Shown here: in pieces, positions 45,116 through 55,500 of the stretch
Position numbering within the stretch: the stretch's first letter is position 1
How the letters are laid out: the number at the start of each line of letters is the position of its first letter
Source: Amorphophallus konjac
Taxonomy: Eukaryota > Streptophyta > Magnoliopsida > Alismatales > Araceae
Direction: 5' to 3'
Assembly: GCA_022559845.1 (NCBI GenBank)
Contig: CM040124.1
Coordinates: 71,075,491 to 71,139,490, forward strand
Length of the DNA: 64,000 nucleotides
Program-made: the position numbers and the translations under genes
Notes under the pieces: generated by a model
Database searches by the model: none
What the model saw: the letters and a program-made list of their open reading frames with translations, nothing else
Told to the model about the DNA's origin: nothing

Positions 45116-47510
45116 ATGGATCATCCTTCAATCTACGATGGATCTAACTTCAGCAACTGGCTAGGCGGCCTCTGTGTTTACCTGAATTCCATCAATCCAA
45201 ATCTATGGACTCTAATATCAAGAGGTCCATATAAGTTACCTTACAATTAGACCAAGTGGTCTAGTGAGGACCGATCAAAGAATCGTGATAATATCACAGT
45301 TCTTAATATTTTGAGACATGCAGTTAACGCTAACAAATTCTCCTTTGCTCTCAGGTGTGCATCTGGAAAGGAGATCATGGATAAGATAACTACCATTCAT
45401 CAGGAGCAAGAACGGATGTGCTTGATGGCCAACCGGAATGATGACGATGAGGAAACTGCGTCTCAGGTAAGCTCCGGATCAGAAGAACCCTCATTTGATG
45501 ATTTGGTAGTTATGTATGAAGAATTATTAGAGTTATCAAGGAACATAAAATCTGAAAATAAAAGATTGAAGAAAAAGATTGAAAAGCATAAATCTGAATT
45601 CTTTTGTGAAAACTGTTCAAATCTGAAACAATCGTATGATGCATGTTTGCTAGATGGTCATAACTGTAAGGAACAAGTTATGTCTTTAAAAAATGAGAAT
45701 CAAACATGTTTAAACAAAATATCCGAACTGGAGAAACAGCTGAATGAGAAAAATGATGAACATCTAATGAGTCTGCAAGAGTTGAATAAAGTTAGTTCTG
45801 AATTGGATAAACTGAGACTTGAAAATGAAGAAATTCAAAGAACAACAAAAACCTTAAAGGTGAAATAGAGAGAGCTAACAAGGAAAGTGTTCAGGGCTCC
45901 TCTCTAAAATTAATCTGCCACAAGTGCTTAGCTTTAACAGAACGCAATGAAGATCTGTATGATGAAAATGAGGGGTAGAGAAGATTGATCAAATCCCTAA
46001 GAGAAGAAAAAAAGAATTGTTAATTGAGAAAATTAAAGCTGAAGAAAGAGAAGAAAAATTGATTGAAGGACTCGAATCTGTATCAAGTGGTGAAGAAATT
46101 AAGAAGCTGACCAACGAAAACATTGAACTGAAAGCTGAAATTGAAAAAGTAAAATGGTTGAACACTGGCATGTCTGAAAAACTTCTCACCTTAGAAAAAG
46201 GAAAATCTATCTGTGATGAAGAATCAAAAATCTTGAGCAATCTAGAACAAGAAATTGAGAAGTATAAAACTGCAGACAAAGTTCTAAGCGAATGCGTTAA
46301 TTGCAGTGAACAGGAGATAGCCAGTTATGAAGTTCACATTGCTTCTTTGGAAAATAAACTTCATGATCTGGAAAAATCAACATCCGAGTCTATTGAAGAC
46401 AAGAGAAAAATGAAAGCCGTCATGAAAAGTGAGGATGAGGACTCAAAGGAAGGGGTAAGCTGTAGTACTGATGTTAAGGAAAGTGTGAGAAACCAGCTAT
46501 ACACTACCTTTGTGCAAAGTTCTGAGGCAGCTGGTGTCACAAGTCAGTCCCCAACGCTAAATAAAGATATGAAAACTTCTTCATCATCTGTCTTTCAATT
46601 TAAGGCTCAGAAAAATGAAAAACGAACAAAAATTGTGAACAAGACTAAACATTTGAACAAGAATGGAGTCAAAAAGGTCCCCACTCGAGTCATGAAATCT
46701 ACTAGCTCTGCTGAATCTGATAGCTCTATGCTTACTGCTCATGGATCATTTACTTATGCAAATAAAAAGAATGGCTCATGTCATTATTGTGGCAAGATGG
46801 GGCATGTAATGGATGATTGCAGATTGTTGCTTGAAGATGAGCATGCTGGTGAAGCAATGCATTCTAGGAATTCATTTGGTAGAAACTATGCCACTAGGAA
46901 ATCTGATGTTTCATGTTACTACTGTGGAAGGCATGGTCATTTAATGAATGAGTGCTAAGCTATGAAATTCGATGATAGAATGCATGCTAGAGGTTCTGCA
47001 AATCATCACGGGTATAGAAGAAACATACATGTTTTTAGCTAGCACATTATCTGCTTCAATTGCAACAAGCCCGGTCACAAGGCTGCTGAGTGCTGGTCAG
47101 GGTCATATTGGGATAAATCTGGATCCAAAGGTAAGCACCTAAGGTGCTTCGAATGTGGAAGGCATAGCCATACAGTCAAAGACTGTTGGCATGCTCAGGG
47201 AAGTATATTTAATTCTAAATCTATAAAATTTCATGCTCCCAATGCTGTTGGTAAGAATAAAGCTGTTAATAAAAGAAAATTTTCTCTATGTTTTGAATGT
47301 GGAAAGCCAGGTCACAGGGCTGCAACCTGTTTGCTGGCAGGATATCAAAGCCAGACTATTTTTGATAAACAGAATGTTAATTCTATTAACAAAAATCTCC
47401 ATGCATATGCACATAGAATTCATGCTAAAAAGAATGTGCATAAATCAAATCTAGAATCTGGTGTATCATGCCATTATTATGGACAAATAGGTCATTCAAT
47501 GAATAATTAC
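45116..47510 (+). pseudogene. Sirevirus-2 gag, coiled coil and six CCHC motifs
   Basis: Starts at ATG 45116 (MDHPSIYDGSNFSNWLGG, a copia gag opening). A TAG at 45248 and an apparent deletion of the middle capsid lead quickly into EQERMCLMANRND, an acidic linker, and about 400 residues of charged coiled coil (45500-46400), broken by frameshifts near 45860-46020. The frame from 46017 then has six CCHC-type motifs: 46779-46820, 46914-46955, 47052-47093, 47145-47186, 47289-47330 and 47469-47510. The sixth has two Cys replaced by Tyr (CHYYGQIGHSMNNY). Stops at 46956 and 47040 interrupt it. It continues after the Tat insertion at 58617. Six knuckles is unusual; one or two is normal for copia Gag. 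Confidence 0.82.
47506..47510. repeat. Tat element TSD (attac), left
   Basis: A 5-bp duplication matched at 58612-58616. Confidence 0.95.
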
Positions 47511-48293
47511 TGAAGAGGCGGAATCTCGCGCTGGGTCCTGAGCGGGCTGTGGATCACCAGAAGATGAATCTGCAAGAGAGGGAAACGTGTCAGAGGGCCC
47601 AGGGGATCTCCCTGGGGCAAACCCTCCGATGGCTAAGTCAGTAGAGCGATGGTGGAAGCGATAATGGGGGGAGAGAGAGCTGATGCGCGAGAATCCTCTC
47701 CACCAAAGGGTGAAGCGAATCGTGCTCAGGAGCTTAGGGTATGTGAATGCCTAGTTCATCTTACCATCTTCCGGAGGGTATCCCTTGCTTAAATAGTGCG
47801 CCGCCTTCAGGAGTCCTGTAAGCTGAGGGGTTCCCGGCGGGAGTTACGTCTTTAACGGGGGCTTTCATGGCCTGATCGTGGGAACGTTATCCCCTTGGAG
47901 TCCGGCAGCTCCCATGACTCTCCCGCTGGCGGAGGACTCTGAACGGCCGCACCTGCAGATAATCAACCGGTTTTACCGAGCCTCGGGGATGCTAGCTCAC
48001 GTCCGAGGGATAGGCATGGCCCGGTGAGGGTGGGGTCGGATAGATCGGCTGGAGCCTATCTCTCTCGGATGGGGAGAGGGCTTTAGGCCGGACCTTCCTT
48101 GGGACCTAACCGTTGTCTCGGGCCCTCCGAGCCTAGAAGGCCGCCGGGGAGAGTTGGTTCCTCGAGTCTTATTTATTGGGCTTTTCTCCCGAAGTGGGCC
48201 CTGTGGGCTATCACTTGGGTGGGCTCGCCGGGTTGGACCTTGTAGGTCTTGTTGGGCGGCCTTTGTGGTGGGCTGCGGAAATCCCCCTCTCCA
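47511..48293 (-). repeat. Tat element 3' LTR
   Basis: 783 bp, starting tgaagaggcgg and ending cccctctcca. The next bases read aggagggggacaag on the minus strand, the polypurine tract. Confidence 0.95.
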
Positions 48294-48568
48294 CTTGTCC
48301 CCCTCCTACTCCCGAGCCAAGGAGGCTCGGATGAGTAGTTTTTCGAGGCTTTGGACCGGCGTGGCTCAGGTGGGTGGAATTCCGTTGGCGTTGTGGAGCC
48401 GCTTATAGCGGTCGCCGAGGCCCGTAATGATGATCCTGACGGATTTGAAACGAAGGGGCCCCCCTTTTTCTCGGAGCACGGAACGGCACGCCGCCACCCT
48501 CAGGGGTTTATAGGGGGCGCTGTTCATCGTTCTAGGCTTCCAGGGTTTTAGGCTTTCCTTGCTTCTTG
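48294..48568 (+). other. Leader region of the antisense gene, and Tat polypurine tract
   Basis: Noncoding sequence between the 3' LTR and the antisense ORF. In the plus sense it would be the 5' leader or promoter-proximal part of that gene. No clear TATA box is visible. The polypurine tract is at about 48294-48308 on the minus strand. Confidence 0.4.
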
Positions 48569-49406
48569 ATGCGCCGTGAGAGCACAGCGGAGACGCGGAG
48601 CCTTGCGGCGGCGTTCGAAGAGTTGGCGAGGATAACCGCGGAGGTGATCCAGCAGCTTCCTTCTCCCCCGGAGTCTTCAAGCTCGTGCGAGGGATCTTCT
48701 CTCGACTCGATGGCGGACCAGAGCCCGGAGCCTGTGCCGGTGAGGTGGGATCCCGTCCCCAACTGTAGCGAGTTGGGGGAGACGGAGGTGAGGAGGTTAG
48801 AGCACCGTTTCCGTCTGCCTCTCCGCTATAGCTTTGTTGCTGCCACTCCATACGAGACGAGTTTGGATGATCGTGCTGGGCTTATTTGCACCTTCCTTCT
48901 GACTTGGAAGAGCAGATTTCGGCTTCCTTTCGATCCTTACGTGCTGCAGCTTCTCAATTTTTTACGATTGGCACCTATTCAGTTGGTGGCCAACTCCTAT
49001 CTTCTTCTTTCGGCCTTCGAGATTCTGTGTCGCCAGCGCGACATCTACCCTTCTCCGGACCTCTTCCACTTCTTCTTCGAGTTGAAAGCGCACCCGCAGG
49101 CGGGGAAAGGCTTCTACTTCATCCAGGCGCGGAGGAACAGGAGCTGCATCTCGCTTGCGGCGAAGGACTCCTCGCACAAGGGGTGGAAGACCCAATTCTT
49201 CTGGGTGAAGGCGGTGGCGACGGACGAGATCTGGAGATGCCGGACCTCGCTCAACTTTCACCCGAATCTGCCCTCTCGCTAGGAGGAGTTCCCTCCCCAC
49301 GTGGAGCAGCAGGCTGCCCGTCTGCTGAAGAATCACCAATCGACCGAGGAGCTGGTGACGCCGGAGAACATCGAACGGTGTCTTCTCTCGCGGTTGACGT
49401 CGTCAG
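48569..49406 (+). pseudogene. Tat antisense gene, exon 1 (gypsy-type 'Transposase_28'-like domain)
   Basis: Opens MRRESTAETRSLAAAFEEL. From about residue 60 it has RLEHRFRLPLRYSFVAATPYE, then LLTWKSRFRLPFDPYVLQLL, LNFLRLAPIQLVANSYLLL, ICRQRDIYPSPDLFHFFFEL and KGWKTQFFWV. This pattern matches the plant 'putative gypsy-type transposon' domain (PF04195 as I recall it). An in-frame TAG at 49280 is the only stop. The reading then continues 41 codons (EEFPPHVEQQAARLL ...) to a GT donor at 49407. ATG 48569 is preferred as the first ATG of the frame. The protein's role is unknown; relatives occur as plant genomic proteins and inside Tat elements. Confidence 0.75.
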
Positions 49407-49482
49407 GTACGGCTCTTGAGGCTCTTTTTCTGGGGTGGTAGCTCTTTTTTCTCCTCCTGACCGGGGCTTCTTCTTGCTGCAG
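49407..49482 (+). other. Putative 76-bp intron of the antisense gene
   Basis: Begins gtacgg and ends cttgctgcag, with a branch-like ctgac near 49456 and a long pyrimidine-rich stretch. Removing it joins exon 1 to exon 2 in one frame: the split Asp codon g|ac precedes GTG at 49485, and the exon 2 frame has no ATG of its own at its start. The translation is continuous on both sides, which supports splicing, but there is no transcript evidence. Confidence 0.65.
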
Positions 49483-51167
49483 ACGTGAGGCGGGAGCCTC
49501 TGGAGGAGGCGGCCGAGGTCATCGACCTGGGGGATGACTCGGCAGCCGATGAGCCTGATGCCCCGGTGGGTCGCGTCAATGCCCGAGATAAGGGCAAGGG
49601 GGCGGCCTCCGAGGGGTCTTCTCGATCGACCGGTCTGAAGCGCAAGGATCCCCTGGTGGGGAAATTGCGGGAGGCCGCGAAGGCCAGGAAGAGGGCCAGG
49701 AAAGCCGGTCTTCCTACCGCCGTCGGGGGCGATTCTGGCTCGGCGGCCCTCCCCTCTCGGGGGCAGGATGGGGCCGACCCTTCCGGGCTGGCTCTCCCAT
49801 CTGCGGAGCGAGAGGGGGCCGAGGAGACCAGGGGCCCCGCAGAGGGAGGTGATGGGTCGGCTCTCCCCTCTGTAGGGACAGAAGGGGCCGATGCCGGCGT
49901 GGCCGGCGCTGGGACCGAGAGTTCGGTCGGTGCAGATGGGGGTGCGCCCGCGGGGGCGTCGCAACCCCAAGTGCCGGCAGCTTCTGGTGCGGTGGATCCC
50001 GCGGCGCCGGTCGAGGGTGGGGGTTCGCCCGGGGAGGCGTTGCAGCCCCAACCGACCGTGGCGCGCGGGGCGGTTGGTTCCGCCGCCACAACAGGGCCTT
50101 CTGGCGGGGTACCCAGGGTGGAGCAGTCCCCTTTGCCGGAATCTCTGGTCAGGCTCGGTGTCTCGGGTGATCTGTACCGGATCTGCCGGTCGATCGCCGA
50201 TAGGACGAGGGGGGGAGAAAGGTGCAGCACTCCTGCCGGGGTCCTTGACATCTTGATGGAGGGCAGCCTGGTCATAGCTCGGACAGCGGCCGTGATGGCA
50301 GAGGCGCACGCCCGGACGGAGGCGGAGCGGTCGAAGCTCGCCTGGACCCTTGGTGGATGTGAGGGGAAACTGGCCCGGCTCGAGGGGGAGCACGAGGGGC
50401 TCCGGCGGGAGTTCCTCGCATTCAGGGAGTTGGCACGGTCGAGCCGATGGGAAGCCGAGGTGCTGGCCGAGCAGCTGACAAGGGCCCAAGAATCGCTCGA
50501 GAGGAAGAGCAAACGTCTAGAAGACGAGCGTCAACGTCACATCGAGCTGGATAGCCTCTGGGAGCTTGAGCGCGTCGAGCTGCAGGATCGGGCGGAGGAC
50601 GCGGAGCGCCTTTGCGTTGAGGCTGAGGCGGACCGAGCCCGGGCGGAGGGTCGGATGATCGAAGCCGAGCGGAGGATGACCGGGCTGGAGGAGCGTCTGG
50701 CGAGGGCGGAAGAGCGTGCGGCTGAGGCGGAGCGGGCTCGGGACGGGCAGGTCGAGGCGGAAGCGATCGAGTGCTATAAAGGCTCGGAAGCTTACTCAGC
50801 CGACCTGATTGCAGCTGCCCTACCCTACTACGAGGTAGCGCTCCGCCGGGGTGCTCGAAAGGGGTTCAGGCAGGGCTATCGTCGGGCGATGAACTATGCC
50901 AATGAGCACCTTGCCGGAGGTGATTTTCCTTATGGCCAGCGTTATGACTCGGACGAGTCAGATTCCAGCTCCTCATCTTCGGCCGGGGAAGAACCGGAGG
51001 AATCGCCTCCAGCGGGGTCACCAGCTCCGGAGGTCTCGGGAGGGCTCACGACCGGGATAGTTCTCGCACAGGCGAGGTCAGTGTCCGGGCCGGCCGTCGC
51101 CGAGGATACCGGGGGTGACGCGTCCCCTACTGCCGTTCCCGAGCTTCAAAGTGGGCCCGAGGCCTGA
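49483..51167 (+). CDS. Tat antisense gene, exon 2 (acidic linker, coiled coil)
   Basis: An open frame of 560 codons after the putative acceptor. It has a basic, nuclear-signal-like patch (KARKRARKA, about residues 66-74) and a long Gly/Ala/Pro linker (75-215). A short conserved-looking segment follows (LVRLGVSGDLYRICRSIADR), then a strong coiled coil (about 290-427), then ECYKGSEAYSADLIAAALPYYE and an acidic Ser-rich tail. With exon 1 it makes a protein of about 840 codons. AATAAA at about 51236, some 70 bp after the stop, could serve polyadenylation. It lies convergent to pol, so its transcript would be antisense to the element RNA. Confidence 0.75.
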
Positions 51168-51236
51168 TGTAACTTTATTTTGCCCCTTCCCCCTTTTGTC
51201 TGTCTTTCCTTTTGTAAGAGGTTTTTATGGGAGGCA

Positions 51237-51242
51237 ATAAAT
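51237..51242 (+). terminator. Putative polyadenylation signal of the antisense gene
   Basis: AATAAA (gaggcaataaatga) downstream of the antisense stop codon on the plus strand. Confidence 0.4.
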
Positions 51243-52400
51243 GACTTACTTTATTTGATCGCTATCTTCGCTGTGATTTGGTTGGCGTATCGGGGCAGTT
51301 GGAAAGTGCCGATATTTTTTGCGCCATTTTTGCACGTCGATTCGGGAGACTTCTTGTGGGCGTCCTTCCGTATTACCATGCTTTGAAAGTCGAGGTGCTT
51401 CGCGAATCCCGCTAGGGTGGGGATCGAGGAATTTGAGGTGATCTTTCAGGGGAGATCCTATAGCGTGTTTTCGAGGGGGGAGTCATTTAAGGCGCGTGGC
51501 CTCCCTTGGCCTATAAAAAGGACCGAAGGGTGCTCCTTCCCTCTTAACACTTAGGACTCTCACCGGCGGTCTGCTCTTATTCCCTCGTCTTCGCTCTGCG
51601 TTGCGCCGCCGCGATCGGAGCATGGAGGACCCTTCAGAAGGTGACGCTGCAGATGACGGGGAGCGGCCGGTTCCAGCTGTCCTGGAATATCGGTCGGGTC
51701 CCACGGTCGCCGCGTGTGCATGAGACGGGTCCGACGGTCGCCGCGCGGATCTGGAGAGGGCTTCGACGTGCGGGGGCACGCCGTTTGCCTCCTCTTGGCT
51801 CCGGCGAGGCTTCGGGTGGACGCCGAGATGGAGGGCGGATGGGGGAGTTAGGGATGCCGGCCGCCATTCCCCTCCGTGGGAGGGGAGGAGGCGGCTCCAG
51901 TTCCTTCCTCGCCCCCGTCCGCAGCCTCTTTCTCTCTCTTTTGTTCTTCATTTCTTTCACTCTTTGGGGGCTGCTTGCTTTTTGTTCGCCTCCAAAGAGT
52001 TGGTAGTTTGGCAGAGAGGGGACCTTCACGGCGCTCCTTTTTCCAGGTTGTTGCCAACTTGGAAGGTAGCCTTCCTCGCGTGAAAGGTGGCCTTCTCCTT
52101 GCTGTCCCTCTGTCACCTTTGTCACGGTCCACTCGAGCCAACTGGGTCGACCATCTCTTGTCCGAGCCAGTTTCTACGCGAGGCAGAGTCAGTGGCTGGA
52201 TGCGAGAAGGTCAAGACCGGGTCGGTCGGGCGATGGCCGTTTGCCGTGGTGCTAGATGGATTTTTGCTTTTCACTATGTAATGTATTAGCAGTTGCCTTT
52301 TTGATGTACCAACAGTTATCTTGAATGAATGCGAAAGATAAGGGGGTTTATTCTACCCGATTTGTTGATACAGTATTCAGAAATAAAATCTGCGTAGTGT
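51243..52400. other. Tat spacer between antisense gene and pol
   Basis: Apart from the TATA box and the short frame after it I see no gene. Long frames on both strands (51483-52289) are GC-driven shadows. Confidence 0.45.
51512..51520 (+). promoter_or_regulatory. TATA box on the plus strand inside the Tat element
   Basis: tataaaaag preceded by cttggcc, with a plausible start about 30 bp on. The first ATG (about 51622) gives only a 33-codon frame (MEDPSEGDAADDGERP). It may mark a second short antisense transcription unit between the antisense gene and pol. Confidence 0.4.
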
Positions 52401-52570
52401 GGTTGCATTCCATGTCCGGGGAATGGGTTCCCTTCCATTGTGGCTAACATGTACGCACCTTTCCCGAGCGTCTCGATCACTCGGTAGGGGCCTTCCCAGT
52501 TGGGGGATAGCTTGCCCGCCGCCTCCAGTGGTCGAGATGCTTCGGTCTTCCTGAGAACGAAGTCCCCTGG

Positions 52571-55500
52571 TCAGAATTGTCTGCCTCGGACCTTGGCGTT
52601 GTAGTACCGAGTGAGGCGGTGCTGGTATTCCGTAGCTCGGACGTTCGCGATCTCTCGGAGTTCGTCTGCCAGGTCGAGGTTCTCGAGCAACTTCTGCTCG
52701 TTGGCCTCGGGCGAAAAGCTGATCACTCGGAGAGACGGATTGGCGATCTCTAACGGAACGACGGCTTCGGTGCCATATACCAGCTGAAAAGGGGTCTCAC
52801 CGGTTGCCGTCCTGGGGGTCGTTCGGTGCGACCATAGTATGCTAGGCAGTTCCTCGAGCCAGCGACCCTTAGCCTTGCCGAGTCTGGTTTTTATGCCCTT
52901 CAAGATGGTCTTGTTGGCATTTTCAACCAGCCCGTTGGCCTGAGGGTGGGCGACCGAGGTGAAGTGGTTGCGGATATTTAGGTCGGCACATCTGTCTCGG
53001 AAGTATCGAGAGTCGAATTGCCGCCCGTTATCGCTCACTATCACTCGGGGGACGCCGAAGCGACAAATGATCGATTTCCACACGAAACCCCAGACGACTG
53101 TCTCGGTGATCCTCGCTGTTGCTTCAGCCTCGATCCACTTGGTGAAGTAGTCGATGGCGACGATGATGAACTTCTTCTGGGATTGAGCCGTTGGGAATGG
53201 CCCAAGGATGTCGATCCCCCACCGAGCGAAAGGGTAAGGCTCGGTAAGGGTGACAAGTTCCGTGGCCGACTGGTGGACCAAATGGTCGAACCGCTGGCAA
53301 CGGTCGCAATGTTGTACGTAAGCCGTGCAGTCGCGTTGTAGGGTCGGCCACCAGTACCCCTGCCTTAGCAGGATTCTAGCCAGCGACCGACCTCCTGAAT
53401 GTGCTCCGCACAGGCCTTGATGAATCTCTTCAATAGCTTGGCTCGCTTCGTCGGGGCCGAGGCACTTCAGAAGGGGCCCGGAGAACGATCTTCGGTAGAG
53501 GGCGTTGTCGAGGATGACGAAGCGCCGAGCTTGGTACTTCATTCGGCAGGCTTCCCGAGGGTCGGAGGGCTCCTGGGAGTCCCGTAGCCAGGAGAGGTAG
53601 GGGGAGCGCCAGTCAGCGGGAGTGGCCGAGTCAATGGCGAGGAGCTCCAAGTTTATGCTCGGGCGCTCTAGCTCTTCTAGGAGGACCGATCGTGTACCTT
53701 GCGGGTCTAGGGAGGAGGCCAGTCGGGAGAGGGAGTCCGCCCGAGAGTTTTGCTCCCGAGCTATTCGGACTACCTCGAACTCCTCGAACTGCTGGGCCAG
53801 GCTCCGGACCAACTGGAGGTATTTGATCATAGGTGCCTCCCGAGCTTCGTACTCACCACTGACCTGGCTTGCAACTAGCTGGGAGTCGGTGTGGATCCTG
53901 ACTCGCTCGGCCCCCAGCCGTCGGGCCATGCGGGCCCCCGAGATAAGGGCCTCGTACTCGGAAGCATTGTTGGATGCCAAGAAGTTGAACTTTAGGGCGT
54001 ATTGCAACTCTATTCCTTCGGGAGACCTTAGGAGGATCCCTGCGCCGCTGCCGACCGAGTTGGACGATCCATCGACGAACAGCTCCCAGGTTGGCCCGGT
54101 TGCTGTCGGAGGCCTGTCCTCGACCGGAACGGTGCTCTCGGCGATGAAGTCGGCGAGTGCTTGCCCTTTGATAGCTGATCGTGGCCGATACGAGATGTCG
54201 TATGCCCCGAGCATGATGGCCCATTTGACAAGTCGCCCCGAGGCTTCGGGGTGGGCCAGAATCTTCTTCAGTGGCTCGCCGGTTAACACTGTGATGGGAT
54301 GCCCCTGGAAGTAGGGTCGGAGGCGCCTTGCGGAGGTAACCAACGCTAGCACGAGTTTCTCGGTTGCGGGGTACCTCCACTCGGCCTCGCTGAGCACCTT
54401 GCTGGTGTAGTAGACCGGCCTCTCGACTCCCGAGTCATTTCTGACTAGGACCGAGCTGACCGTTGACGGCGTCGCCGAGAGATAGAGCAGCAAGACCTCA
54501 CCCGGGACAGGCTTGGAAAGCACCGGGGGCGAAGCCAGGAACTCTTTGAGCTCGGTGAACGCTGTCTGGCATTCTCCATCCCATGCGAACGTGGCAGATG
54601 CTATCTTGGGCCCCCTCATCAGCTTGAAGAAGGGCAAACATCGTTCGGCCGCACGGGACAGGAAACGACTGAGAGCAGCGACACGCCCCGTTAGACGCTG
54701 GACGTCTTTAATACACGCGGGCGGGCGCATGTCCAGGATGGCCTGGACCTTATCGGGGTTGGCTTCGATCCCTCGCTGAGTGACCAGGAAACCCAGGAAC
54801 TTCCCGGATCTTACTCCAAAGGCGCACTTGGCGGGGTTGAGCTTCATGCAATACTTCAAGAGGGTGCCGAAAGTCTCGGCGAGGTCAGTGAAGTGGTCTC
54901 GGGCCCTCGGGGTCTTGACGAGCATGTCGTCGATGTAGGCCTCGACGTTCCGACCTAACTGTCCCTCGAACATATGGTTGACCAGTCGCTGGTATGTGGC
55001 TCCAGCATTCTTCAATCCGAAGGGCATCCGGGTGTAGCAGTACACGCCGTAGTCGGTGATGAAGGCGGTCTTCTCGACATCTTTAGGGTTCATTCGGATC
55101 TGATGATAACCCGAATAGGCATCCATGAAACTGAGTATCTCGTTGCCCGAGGTTGAGTCAACCAGTTGGTCGATGCTCGGTAGCGGATAGCAGTCCTTGG
55201 GAGTGGCCTTGTTCAGATCGGTGAAGTCTACGCACATTCGCCACTTGCCGGTGGTCTTCGGCACCAGGATGACGTTGGCTAGCCACGTTGGGTACAGGAC
55301 CGGTCTAAAAAGACCAGTCTCTTGTCCCTTGGTGACCTGCGCCTTGATGATCGCCTGTTTCTCGGGCGCATGCTTCCTCCTCCGCTGCTGTACAGGTCTC
55401 ATGGTGGCATCGAGGTTAAGCTTGTGCATCACAGTTTCCTCTGGTATACCAGGGAGTTGATCGTCGGACCAAGCGAAGACCCGGACGTATCCAGAAAGAA

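Noticed and set aside
49251..50512. Long minus-strand frames (412 and 369 codons) opposite the antisense gene exon 2
   Set aside because: GC-rich shadow frames; low-complexity Arg/Pro/Gly, no domain, and the plus frame has a coherent coiled coil.
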